This document shows positions 14,001 to 21,625 of a DNA stretch of 30,637 nt, in pieces (position 1 is the stretch's first letter; each line of letters opens with the position of its first letter). Below the pieces are notes generated by a model. The model did no database searches and was not told the origin of the DNA. It saw nothing but the letters and a program-made list of their open reading frames with translations. The position numbers and the translations under genes are program-made. The DNA is from an uncultured Coriobacteriaceae bacterium. Its GTDB lineage: Bacteria > Actinomycetota > Coriobacteriia > Coriobacteriales > Eggerthellaceae. Location: contig URQU01000023.1 of assembly GCA_900550055.1 (NCBI GenBank), forward strand, positions 1 to 30,637, written 5' to 3'.

Positions 14001-17000
14001 CGGCAACCAGCTGCCCGACGGCAAGTACACGCTGCGCCGCACGGCCACCTTGGCCACCGACGATGCCGCTCAGCAGACGCTTGACCAGGACTTCTGCTAC
14101 GACACGAAGAAGCCCGAGGTATCGAACGTGCAGCTGTCCGGCGAAGACGGCGCACGTACGGTGACGTTCGACGTGACGGATTCCTCGTGGTTTGCCGGCG
14201 TGAACTTCATCGGCCCCGATGACGATGAGAAGAAGGCCGACGGCTGCTACTACCAGGTGGTCTGCCCGACCAGCTTCTGGGCCGACAGCACCATCTCCGA
14301 TTCGATGGAGAACGCCGATGGCACGCGCACGTGGCATGTCTCCGTGCCCGTTTCCGCGCTCGAGAGCGCTTGGAACGGCTGGAAGGGACCGGGCAGCAAC
14401 GGCGCGGCGTTCCCCAACGTCGTGCATATGCGCGCGTGGGATTACGGCAGCAACATCAGCAGCGACGTCGAGATCGTGGTGAACCCGGTTCCCGCGACGG
14501 GCGTGACGCTGTCGGCCGATTCCGTGAAGCTCGCCCCCGGCCAGGTGAGCAGCCTGCAGGCGACCGTTGTGCCGGCCGACTCCACGCAGACGAAGCTGAC
14601 CTGGGCGTCCAGCGATCCCGATGTGGTCGCCGTCGATGAGAACGGCCAGCTCACGGGCGTTGCGGAGGGCGAGGCGCAGATCACCGTGTCCGTGGCAGAC
14701 AACCCCGCCGTCAGCGCAAAGGCCCAGGTGAAGGTAGAGCAGGTTTCCGCCGATACCGGCGTGGCCCTGTCGCAGGATAGCGCGCAGCTGCTGCTCGACG
14801 GCACCCTCGACATCGCAGCCCTCGTGTCCGACGACTGCGCGGCCAGTGGAGTGACCTGGACCAGCAGCGACGAGTCCGTCGTGAAGGTGCAGCAGGCCGA
14901 CCCGAAGCTCAAGCAGGTCGCCAACCGCGTGACGCTTGCTGCCCAAGGACAAACGGGCGACGCGGACGTGACCGCCACGGTGACGAACTCCAAGGGCGAG
15001 AGGAAGTCCGCCACCATCCACGTGCGGGCGCAGCAGGCCGACTACGGCGACTTCGCGATTGATGAGAGCGGCGCGCTTACCGGATACACGGGCGAATCCA
15101 CGAATATCTCCATCCCCAACGACGTTTCCGTCATCGCCGACGGCGCGTTCTCCGGGTCGGACATTCAGAGCGTTTCCATCCCGTACAGCGTGACCTCCAT
15201 CGGCAAGGAGGCGTTCAAGAGCACGCACAACCTGGGTCAGGTGCGCTTCGAATCCGGCAGCAAGCTCACCGGCATCGGCGATCGCGCGTTCTTCGGCACC
15301 CAAGGGCTTGCCGAGATCGAGCTCCCCGAGGGCGTGACGTCCATCGGCTCCGAGGCGTTCTCCACCTCCTCGGTGCAGCGCGTGGTGCTTCCCGACGGCG
15401 TAACCTCCATCCCGGCCAGCGCGTTCGAGAACTGCATCCAGCTTTCCGACGTGACGCTGCCCGACAAGGTGGAGACCATCGGCGCGAACGCGTTCGATGC
15501 ATGCTCGGCGCTCAACAAGATCAAGGTCCGCAGCGCTTCCGGCTCCGTGGCCGAGGGCCTGCCCTCGAGCTTGACGACCATCGGCAAGGCGGCGTTCAGC
15601 GGCGCCCGCCTGCAGAGCGTGAAGCTGCCCGCAAGCGTGAAGACGGTCGAATCGAAGGCGTTCGCCAACGACTCGAGCCTGAAGACGCTCGAGCTCAACG
15701 AGGGTTTGGCATCCATCGGCGATGGGGCGTTTTCCGGGACCAACGCGGCCGAGGTCGTGCTTCCCGATTCGCTGGTCAACCTGGGTACCGGCGTTTTCGC
15801 GAACATGAAGCAGCTCAACACCGTGACGGTGGGCAGGCAGGTGCCCGCCGGCGCGCTGACGGAGGCGTTCGTGGGCGACGGCTCGCTGCTCGAGTTCAAG
15901 GCAGACGATTCCGTCGCGAACTACTCGGTAGCGGACGGCGTGCTGTTCAGCAAGGATAAAACGCAGCTGGTGGCGTTCCCTGCGGCGAAGAAGACGGCGG
16001 GCGGGGTGTATACCGTCCCCGAAACCGTCAAGGACATCGCGGCCAGCGCCTTCAGCGGTGCGCAGGTGTCGAAGGTGAACATGCCGAAGGGGCTTGCGTC
16101 CATCGGCAAGAACGGTTTCGCCGGCGCGGCGTTGACCTCCGTCGTGCTCCCCGACGGTTTCGAGGCCATGGGCGAGCAGGCGTTCATGGGCTGCTCGTCG
16201 CTGACGTACGTCAACATCGGCGGCGCGGTCGAGGTGCCGCAGCGCGCGTTCTCGAAGTGCGTGTCGCTTTCCACCGTGAACCTGCGCAGCGATCTGAACA
16301 AGCTGACGAAGATCGGCGCGCTCGCCTTCTCGGATGAGGAGAGCAGCTCCTCCTCGAGCGGCGACGACTACGGATACGATGCCGCAGCGGCCTCGGATGA
16401 CGATAAGGATACGGCGACGTACGACGGTGCGATCACGGCGATCGTCCTTCCCGATTCCGTCGCCGAGGTGGGGTCGAACGCGTTCAAGAACCTGACGGGC
16501 ATGACGCGCGCACATGTCGGCGCGGGGCTGACCTCGGGCGGCGCTGACCTGTTCCCGGGTGCAAACGCGCTCGAGGTGCTGACGGTCGCCGGTGCGAACC
16601 CGGTGTACTCCGCGGTAGACAACGTGCTGTACGCGCAGATGGAAGACGGTCTGCATCTGGTGAAATCCGCCGCCGCCAGCAAGACCGCCGACGTGATCGT
16701 GCAAAACGGCACCGTTTCCATCGATCGCGAGGCGTTCCGTTCCAATCGCGTGATCAAGCGCGTGGTCATCCCCGAGGGCGTGAAGAGCATCGGGTGGGGC
16801 GCGTTCAACACGTGCGACTCCTTGAGCGAGGTGGTGCTGCCCGATAGCCTGGAGACCGTGGCGGACACGGCGTTCAACTGGGACCTGAACCTTGATTTCG
16901 TCGAGTTCGGGACGAACATCAAGCAGCTTGGCAACCCGAGCAACTATATCGGCGCATCGCCGTTCTCGGGCCATGTGCCTGCGCACCTGATCGTGCGCGG

Positions 17001-18846
17001 CGGGCGGAACGGCTCGTACGTGTCAAGCTCGCTGCAGGATGATTCGATCATGCAGACGGCTTACTTCGGCCCGGGCATGGCCGACCTGCGTTTCAGCGCA
17101 TCCGGTACGTTCCCGAAGACCATCGTGATCCCGGCGGACTGCGAGAGGCTCGAGATGCCGTGGAACTTCGGAAGCTATGCCTCTGAAGTGCGCATTTTCG
17201 CGCCTGCCGGTTCGAGGGGCTGGGAGACGGCGAAGGCGGCCATTGCGGGGACGTACGGCGCGCTGTCGGAGGACCAGCTGCTCGAGTACACCCCGCTTTC
17301 GGCGACGCTCTCCGCTGCCGGCGCGGTCGAGCCCGGCACGGTGGTGCCGCTCAAGGCGACGGCGCAGGGCGGTGTGCGCGGTGACAAGCTGTTCCGCTTC
17401 ACGGAGGTGTCTGCGAACGGCCAGCGGAAGGTTCTGCAGGATTGGTCGACCGCCGACACGCTGAACTGGAACGTCCCTGTCGATGGTTCCTCGGTTCTCG
17501 TCGAGGTCCGCGATGCCACGTTGCTGACCGAGAAGGCCACGCTTGCAGGTGTGCAGCCGTCGGTCTCGCTGAATAAGTCCGGCGTGGTGATCGTGGCGGC
17601 GGGGCAGCCCATGCCCGAGCTGGTCGCCAGCGTCACGGCTCCCGAGGGGGCCACGGTGACGTACCAGTGGCTGTGCAACGGCGCCCCCATCGCAGGCGCC
17701 ACGGGCGCGACCTACACGCCCACGGGTACCGAGGGCGATGCCGATGCGTCCGCCGGTCGCGTGTACAGCGTGGTCGCCCATGTGGTCACGGCCGACGGCG
17801 TCGCCGTGAACACGGTGAGCGGCGAGGTTACCGTGCGCATGGCGGCGGAGGCGTCCGAAGTCGACACGTCGGCACTGAAGGCCGCGGTGGATGCCGCCGA
17901 GGCGCTGAACCGCGGCGATTACACCGCCGAGTCGTGGCAGGCGTTCCAGAAGGCGCTGGCCGCTGCGCGTCAGCAGCTGGTGAGCCCGGAGAGCGCGGAG
18001 GCGGTCGCCAGCGCGCTGGATGCGCTGACGAAGGCGCAGGGCGCGTTGGTGGAGTCGGGCGTGGACGTCGATGCGCTGATCGGTGCCATCACGGCGGCCG
18101 ACAAGCTGCAGCAGTCCGACTACACCGCCGATAGCTGGAAGCCCTTCGAGCAGGCGCTCGCCGCCGCCAAGAACGTGCTGGCGAACCCGACGAACCAGCG
18201 GGCCGTCGATGATGCGCTCAAGGCGTTGACCGAGGCGCAAAACGCCCTGGTCAAGGTCGAGCCCACGCCCGAGCCCAGCCCGGATAAGCCGGACACCTCG
18301 GCTTTGCAGGGCGCCGTCGATGCGGCCAAGCAGCTGAAGGAATCCGACTACACCGCCGATAGCTGGAAGCCGTTCTTCGATGCGCTGAAGGTCGCGGAGG
18401 ATGTGCTGGCGAACCCTGATGCCAGCGGGGATGACGTGGCCTCCGCGCTTGAGAGGCTGACGAAGGCGCAGTCGGCGCTGGTGAAGGCCGACGCCGCGCC
18501 TGAGCCGGACCCTGCGCCGAACCCCGAGCCGAACCCGAACCCGGGTCCGGGCACAGATAACGGCAACGGCAACGGTGCTGGCGACAACGGTAATGGCAGC
18601 GGTGTCGGTGACAACGGTGGCGACAACGGTGCCATGGGCGGCAACGGCAACGGCGGGAACGCCGGCAGCACTGGCGGTAACGGGGCTGCGGGCGGCAATA
18701 GCGGAACCGCGTCCGGCGGCAATGGCGGAGCGCTGAGCCAAACCGGCGACAGCGTGCCGGTTGCCCCGCTTGCCGCAACCGGCGTGTTCGGCGCCGCGCT
18801 TGCGGCGGTAGCGGCCTTCTTTGCGCGTCGCAAGCGCCAACGGTAG
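11059..18846 (+). CDS. Giant cell-wall-anchored subtilase (C5a peptidase/lactocepin-like) with BspA-type LRR and FIVAR domains
   Basis: A 2,595-residue surface protein. Order: signal peptide (1-33, ending AFA-AD); S8 protease with Asp222 (IIDSGLD), His291 (MDHGTHVAG) and Ser625 (SGTSMATP), with a PA-like insert (about 430-570) between His and Ser; C5a-peptidase-like Fn3 region (about 680-860); two Big2-type Ig domains (about 1150-1325); about 30 LRR_5/BspA repeats (about 1330-2075, motif such as SIGSEAF..V.LPDGV); an Ig-like domain (about 2187-2260); three FIVAR repeats (about 2270-2476, each with DYTAxSWxxF); a Pro then Gly/Asn-rich spacer; LSQTGD (2559-2564); a membrane helix and RRKRQR. 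All triad residues are present, so it should be active. ATG 11059 was preferred to 11053 because GGAAGG then has six-base spacing, as in the NEAT gene. It probably digests host or dietary proteins. Confidence 0.93.
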   Translation: MGEDLKGRRVVRSGLALTLVGTLMVPSTAAFAADSDDSAQPSTANAVEQAMQHAAADADGQGNVTIIVQLEDGAGARGVSLFSRVMGTVNQDRHNYFKNQIRDMVEQEQGQEQGFSLFGLLGDGDSSSEDAARDAGDAEQPEFQELYDYYHAIDGFAIKAPANLLKTIQDLDGVKNAFIEKGYEVPADQGMQDAPANQTSLDMTAADQIEQKGDGQLIAIIDSGLDVNHSAFKGDLDDSNLAETESGVNGKMTKMGEGKNGRYVSEKIPFVYDYADHDSDVDPGSLSGMDHGTHVAGIIGANAGEVRGTAPDSQIAMLKVSCNSDGTIYDSSLLAAFDDAVVLAPDSVNVSLGSDAGFSDAAAATYGDAIDSLTATGASVNMAAGNSYTSGYKNKSGQNKPYASDPDSSVLSYPSAMPGTVAVASVNNAEASPAFKAADGTVIPYIEADNQSYWGSPKFSALEDGSYEYVDGGVGDAADVERLKEAYPDGMDRKTIVLVKRGAASDSSDLTFADKVNNIGALSPFAVVIYDDRDEKLTSFSINSDDTTAIMVTKASGEALLAAADKRIVKESGLTTASATAFTMSDFSSWGPTTDLKIKPEVTAPGGNIYSTVPNNDYDYKSGTSMATPQVAGISALVREYVESDSKFAWYSDSAKSMLISQLLMSIASPIVDPMVDEGPETYYSPRFQGAGLVNAKAATTTPVYLTCEDSDNDRPKGEMGESADGSWSFTLKLNNLTKQEQTYTLDAAAMSEQIANGVFTGSDYNWTGRGIKVSFGGDAQGETITVPANDPDNDLGGSATLVVNVTADSAFKSFVAENAPNGAYVEGFVKLAAQNGGVDLSAPFLGFYGDWDQQPAIDAAAGSGDEHIVGSSLMNQGTSKSLGKNPLDKYGSADLSKAVVSSSPAADAPTRLVPFTTMQRNASTLAYDYLNADGESVRSFSYNWVSKTTYNDSVGNYLYVEDYYLGDNSSKPVFDGLGEDGNQLPDGKYTLRRTATLATDDAAQQTLDQDFCYDTKKPEVSNVQLSGEDGARTVTFDVTDSSWFAGVNFIGPDDDEKKADGCYYQVVCPTSFWADSTISDSMENADGTRTWHVSVPVSALESAWNGWKGPGSNGAAFPNVVHMRAWDYGSNISSDVEIVVNPVPATGVTLSADSVKLAPGQVSSLQATVVPADSTQTKLTWASSDPDVVAVDENGQLTGVAEGEAQITVSVADNPAVSAKAQVKVEQVSADTGVALSQDSAQLLLDGTLDIAALVSDDCAASGVTWTSSDESVVKVQQADPKLKQVANRVTLAAQGQTGDADVTATVTNSKGERKSATIHVRAQQADYGDFAIDESGALTGYTGESTNISIPNDVSVIADGAFSGSDIQSVSIPYSVTSIGKEAFKSTHNLGQVRFESGSKLTGIGDRAFFGTQGLAEIELPEGVTSIGSEAFSTSSVQRVVLPDGVTSIPASAFENCIQLSDVTLPDKVETIGANAFDACSALNKIKVRSASGSVAEGLPSSLTTIGKAAFSGARLQSVKLPASVKTVESKAFANDSSLKTLELNEGLASIGDGAFSGTNAAEVVLPDSLVNLGTGVFANMKQLNTVTVGRQVPAGALTEAFVGDGSLLEFKADDSVANYSVADGVLFSKDKTQLVAFPAAKKTAGGVYTVPETVKDIAASAFSGAQVSKVNMPKGLASIGKNGFAGAALTSVVLPDGFEAMGEQAFMGCSSLTYVNIGGAVEVPQRAFSKCVSLSTVNLRSDLNKLTKIGALAFSDEESSSSSSGDDYGYDAAAASDDDKDTATYDGAITAIVLPDSVAEVGSNAFKNLTGMTRAHVGAGLTSGGADLFPGANALEVLTVAGANPVYSAVDNVLYAQMEDGLHLVKSAAASKTADVIVQNGTVSIDREAFRSNRVIKRVVIPEGVKSIGWGAFNTCDSLSEVVLPDSLETVADTAFNWDLNLDFVEFGTNIKQLGNPSNYIGASPFSGHVPAHLIVRGGRNGSYVSSSLQDDSIMQTAYFGPGMADLRFSASGTFPKTIVIPADCERLEMPWNFGSYASEVRIFAPAGSRGWETAKAAIAGTYGALSEDQLLEYTPLSATLSAAGAVEPGTVVPLKATAQGGVRGDKLFRFTEVSANGQRKVLQDWSTADTLNWNVPVDGSSVLVEVRDATLLTEKATLAGVQPSVSLNKSGVVIVAAGQPMPELVASVTAPEGATVTYQWLCNGAPIAGATGATYTPTGTEGDADASAGRVYSVVAHVVTADGVAVNTVSGEVTVRMAAEASEVDTSALKAAVDAAEALNRGDYTAESWQAFQKALAAARQQLVSPESAEAVASALDALTKAQGALVESGVDVDALIGAITAADKLQQSDYTADSWKPFEQALAAAKNVLANPTNQRAVDDALKALTEAQNALVKVEPTPEPSPDKPDTSALQGAVDAAKQLKESDYTADSWKPFFDALKVAEDVLANPDASGDDVASALERLTKAQSALVKADAAPEPDPAPNPEPNPNPGPGTDNGNGNGAGDNGNGSGVGDNGGDNGAMGGNGNGGNAGSTGGNGAAGGNSGTASGGNGGALSQTGDSVPVAPLAATGVFGAALAAVAAFFARRKRQR

Positions 18847-18858
18847 GGCGCAGCTTCG

Positions 18859-18886
18859 GGTGGGGCGCACATGCGCCCCACCTTCT
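18859..18886 (+). terminator. Intrinsic terminator of the surface protease gene
   Basis: GGTGGGGCGCA and TGCGCCCCACC form an 11-bp stem around CA (18859-18882), followed by TTCT. Confidence 0.75.
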
Positions 18887-18930
18887 GGAGATAATATGGC
18901 AAAAGTTATCCATGGTTATTTTCTAAAGAA

Positions 18931-19048
18931 GTTATATACAGTATACTTTTCTCGTTTTGTAAGTGCGGGGTAACAACTAGCGATGTCCAGGCGCTACCCC
19001 TTGGCTTTGTTGCCCGGCTTGGTTTGCGGCCCGTGGCAAGAGGCGGGT
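18931..19048 (+). promoter_or_regulatory. Shared promoter-leader element, copy B (NEAT surface protein)
   Basis: GTTATATACAGTATACTT (18931-18948) matches copy A at most positions, with TATACT (18942-18947) as -10. Then follow CGTTTTGTA (18953-18961), a hairpin GGGGTA (18967-18972)/TACCCC (18995-19000) with an inner GCG/CGC helix, and GCGG..GGCA..GGCGGGT (19026-19048). Upstream, GTTAT occurs at 18905, 18915 and 18931, replacing the GTTGCC repeats of copy A. The ribosome binding site AGGAAGGA lies after the block. Confidence 0.55.
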
Positions 19049-19069
19049 TTCGAGATAGGAAGGAACAGC

Positions 19070-21376
19070 ATGGGCAAGGTAAGGTATACGGTGGTGCGCA
19101 AGGGCACCTCGCTGGTGCTGGCGGCAACGCTGGCGACGGGCATGGTGCCGGCGCTCGCCTTGGCGCAGGATGCCGGCAACGGCGACGCGCCGGTAGCGGT
19201 GCAGACAAAAAACGGCTTCACCCCGGTCGAGGGCACTGTTTACACGGTCCAGGTCAAGTGGCTGAAGGCCGATTCCGACAGTTCGTCTATGATGGGCGCC
19301 TATTTCTCCACCACGGCGAAGGCTGTGTACCAAAACGGCAAGTATGCTGTCAGCCTGACCGCGAACGAGAGCGGCAAGGAAATGGGCGTGAAACTGATAA
19401 GCGGCGGTTCAGAGCTTCCCTACGTGGATAACTCCGACGGCACGCGCATTTTCACGGTGAGCGCCTTGAAGCTTGATGCGCTTACGTTCCAGGTGACGGC
19501 ACCTGGCATGCCCATGACGCCGAGCGCCCGCGCTGTGTTCGATACAAGCAGCATCGACGAGGGCGTCGATATCCCGCCTTACGAGGATGCGTTCACGCTG
19601 TACTTCAAGGGGTCGAAATACGATACCTCCCGGTCGTTCAGCGACGAGGCGAAGGTGACCGCGTCGAACGGCTCATACGTCATTGAGCTGACGGCGAAGT
19701 CGCTAGGCGAGGGCAACACGCTCGGTGATGTCACCTATCAGGGCAAGAAGGTTGCCAAGACCGTGAACGAGGACGGCTCCGCAACGTATTCCATTCCCGT
19801 GTCTAGCATCACCGACACCCATGACATCACGTTCGGCTATACCGTGAGCATTCCCAATCGCGGCACCATGACGAACCTGCATCCGTTCCAGCTGGTGGTG
19901 GGCAACGCCACGCCGAACGTCTCGTTTGTGGACCGCACGGGTTTGACGTCGGAGATCGTGAAGGCGGAGGCCGTCGAGCAGGGCAGCAAGACCGATGAGG
20001 CGTTCTCCGCGTTACAGCAGGCAATCGCCGATGCGTATGCGACCGTCGACGCCGCCGATGCCACGGATGCATCCATCGCCGCAGGCGTGAAGGCGATCAC
20101 GGGCGCTGTTGAAGCGTTTAGCACGAGCGCTGACAAGGCCGATCCCGGCCAGGATGAACAGAAGGTTGACAAGACCTTGCTGAACCAGAAGATCGCCGAT
20201 GCGAAGGCGATCGAGCAGGGCAACAAGACCGATGAGGCGTTCAAGGCTCTGCAAGAGGCCATCGCAACCGCTGAGAAGGCGGCCGCCAACGACAAAATCC
20301 CCCAGGCGGGTGTCGATGCCGTGACCGAGCAGCTGCAGAAGGCCATCGACGCGTTCAACACCAGCAAGGACGCTGAAGCCCCCGCGCCGACTCCTTCCGA
20401 GGATCAGGCCGTGACCACGGCTGACGGTTTCAAGCTGGTCGCCGGCAAGGAGTACGCGCTGCCGGTTTCGTTCGTCAACGCGACCACGGGCGAGCAGTCC
20501 ACCGCGGCCAACTTCATGGAGGCTACGGCTACGGTCTCGTATGCCGACGGCTCGTATTCCGTGACGGTTACGCCGAACGCGCAGGACAAGCAGTTCCTGA
20601 CGGCTATGACGTACGGGGGCAAATCCGCAGTTCAGAACGCTGACGGGTCCTTCACCATTTCCGGTGTGCCCGCTATCAATAAGGACATCACGGTGAGCGT
20701 GACCATGCCCGGCGGCACCGTCGACATGGGCGTGCGTCTGGATACCACCAGTTTGCCGACCGCTTCCGGTGAGCCGGTGACGCCGCAGCCGCCTGCAAAC
20801 AACAACAACGGCAGCAACGGCAACAACGATGGCGGTGCCACCACTGACCCCAACGGCCAGCAGGCCGAGCAGGGCTTCCAGGTCGGCCACACCTATCAGG
20901 TGCCTGCTTCGTGGCTGAAGCACAACAGCACGGAAGAGTCCATGGCAGCCAAGTACTTCGGAGACACCGCGCTTGTCCGCCCGCAGTCCGACGGCACGTT
21001 CAAGGTGAGCTTCTCTGCTACGAGCGAAGGTGCGAACCATATCATTTCGCTGGCATATAACGGCTCCGACCTGGCGAAAAGCGGAAACCAGTACACCGTT
21101 TCCATTCCGAAGGCCGACTCCGATACCGTGGTTCCCATCAGCATGACCATCAAGGAGATGGAGCAGCTGGGCGGCGGCGCGCAGATCGCGGACATGTACC
21201 TGAAGCTGTCGCAAGCCAAGGACCTGGGCGCGGGCCAGGACAACGTGGTCGCCTCCAGCAACAAGATCCTCAGCCAGACCGGCGATAACGTGGCCGGCGT
21301 GGTCGGCGCCGCGGCCGTTGCCGCGGTGGCGGCAGGTGCAGCTGTGGTTGCCCGCCGTCGCATGCAGCGTCGATAG
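19070..21376 (+). CDS. Cell-wall-anchored protein with four NEAT-like domains
   Basis: A 768-residue surface protein that probably binds heme or a related ligand and passes it inward. It has a signal peptide (about 1-33, ALALA-QD), then NEAT-like domains at about 49-162 and 170-287, two FIVAR-like helical repeats (about 294-352 and 372-432), a third NEAT-like domain (about 449-565), an Asn/Gly linker and a fourth domain (about 601-716). It ends in LSQTGD (734-739), a hydrophobic Ala/Val helix and RRRMQRR. NEAT features include VKWLKADSDSSSMMGAYF and NGKYAVSLT in domain 1, with equivalents in the others. The YxxxY heme-ligand motif of Isd proteins is not visible in any domain; Met-rich stretches sit there instead. 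ATG 19070 follows AGGAAGGA. It heads the gene run to 25363. Confidence 0.82.
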   Translation: MGKVRYTVVRKGTSLVLAATLATGMVPALALAQDAGNGDAPVAVQTKNGFTPVEGTVYTVQVKWLKADSDSSSMMGAYFSTTAKAVYQNGKYAVSLTANESGKEMGVKLISGGSELPYVDNSDGTRIFTVSALKLDALTFQVTAPGMPMTPSARAVFDTSSIDEGVDIPPYEDAFTLYFKGSKYDTSRSFSDEAKVTASNGSYVIELTAKSLGEGNTLGDVTYQGKKVAKTVNEDGSATYSIPVSSITDTHDITFGYTVSIPNRGTMTNLHPFQLVVGNATPNVSFVDRTGLTSEIVKAEAVEQGSKTDEAFSALQQAIADAYATVDAADATDASIAAGVKAITGAVEAFSTSADKADPGQDEQKVDKTLLNQKIADAKAIEQGNKTDEAFKALQEAIATAEKAAANDKIPQAGVDAVTEQLQKAIDAFNTSKDAEAPAPTPSEDQAVTTADGFKLVAGKEYALPVSFVNATTGEQSTAANFMEATATVSYADGSYSVTVTPNAQDKQFLTAMTYGGKSAVQNADGSFTISGVPAINKDITVSVTMPGGTVDMGVRLDTTSLPTASGEPVTPQPPANNNNGSNGNNDGGATTDPNGQQAEQGFQVGHTYQVPASWLKHNSTEESMAAKYFGDTALVRPQSDGTFKVSFSATSEGANHIISLAYNGSDLAKSGNQYTVSIPKADSDTVVPISMTIKEMEQLGGGAQIADMYLKLSQAKDLGAGQDNVVASSNKILSQTGDNVAGVVGAAAVAAVAAGAAVVARRRMQRR

Positions 21377-21387
21377 CGCGGCGCTTG

Positions 21388-21582
21388 CCCGCGGGAGCCG
21401 CAAACTCCTTCCGCGGGCTGGGCGTTTCGCGTGAGGCTGCGCGAGCGGAAGTTTGCGCGCCAAGGCGGATGCGCCTGCCGGTGTACGGACGGACGAAATC
21501 GCACGACCGCCGTCTGCCGTCTTCGGCATCCGAGCGAAGAGCGCGAATATGGGCCGGTTCCCTTTGGGGCCGGCCCGTTCGC
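21388..21582 (+). terminator. Two hairpins between the NEAT and Shp-like genes (partial terminator or attenuator)
   Basis: First, CCCGCGG (21388-21394) pairs with CCGCGGG (21411-21417). Second, GCGAA-tat-GGGCCGG (21543-21557) pairs with CCGGCCC-g-TTCGC (21570-21582). Neither has a proper T-tract, so they may reduce rather than stop transcription into the transport genes. Confidence 0.45.
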
Positions 21583-21590
21583 CGTATGAA

Positions 21591-21625
21591 GAAAGTTGTT
21601 TTCCCTGTTCGAAAGGTTGTTTTTC
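21591..21625 (+). repeat. Direct repeat just upstream of the Shp-like gene
   Basis: GAAAGTTGTTTTC (21591-21603) is repeated as GAAAGGTTGTTTTTC (21611-21625). The second copy supplies the ribosome binding site (GAAAGG), so the first is a possible decoy or a protein/RNA binding half-site. Confidence 0.4.

Noticed and set aside
13969..16986. 1005-codon open frame on the minus strand
   Set aside because: It is antisense to the LRR region of the subtilase; its apparent periodicity mirrors the LRR repeats, and it has no start signal or recognisable fold.
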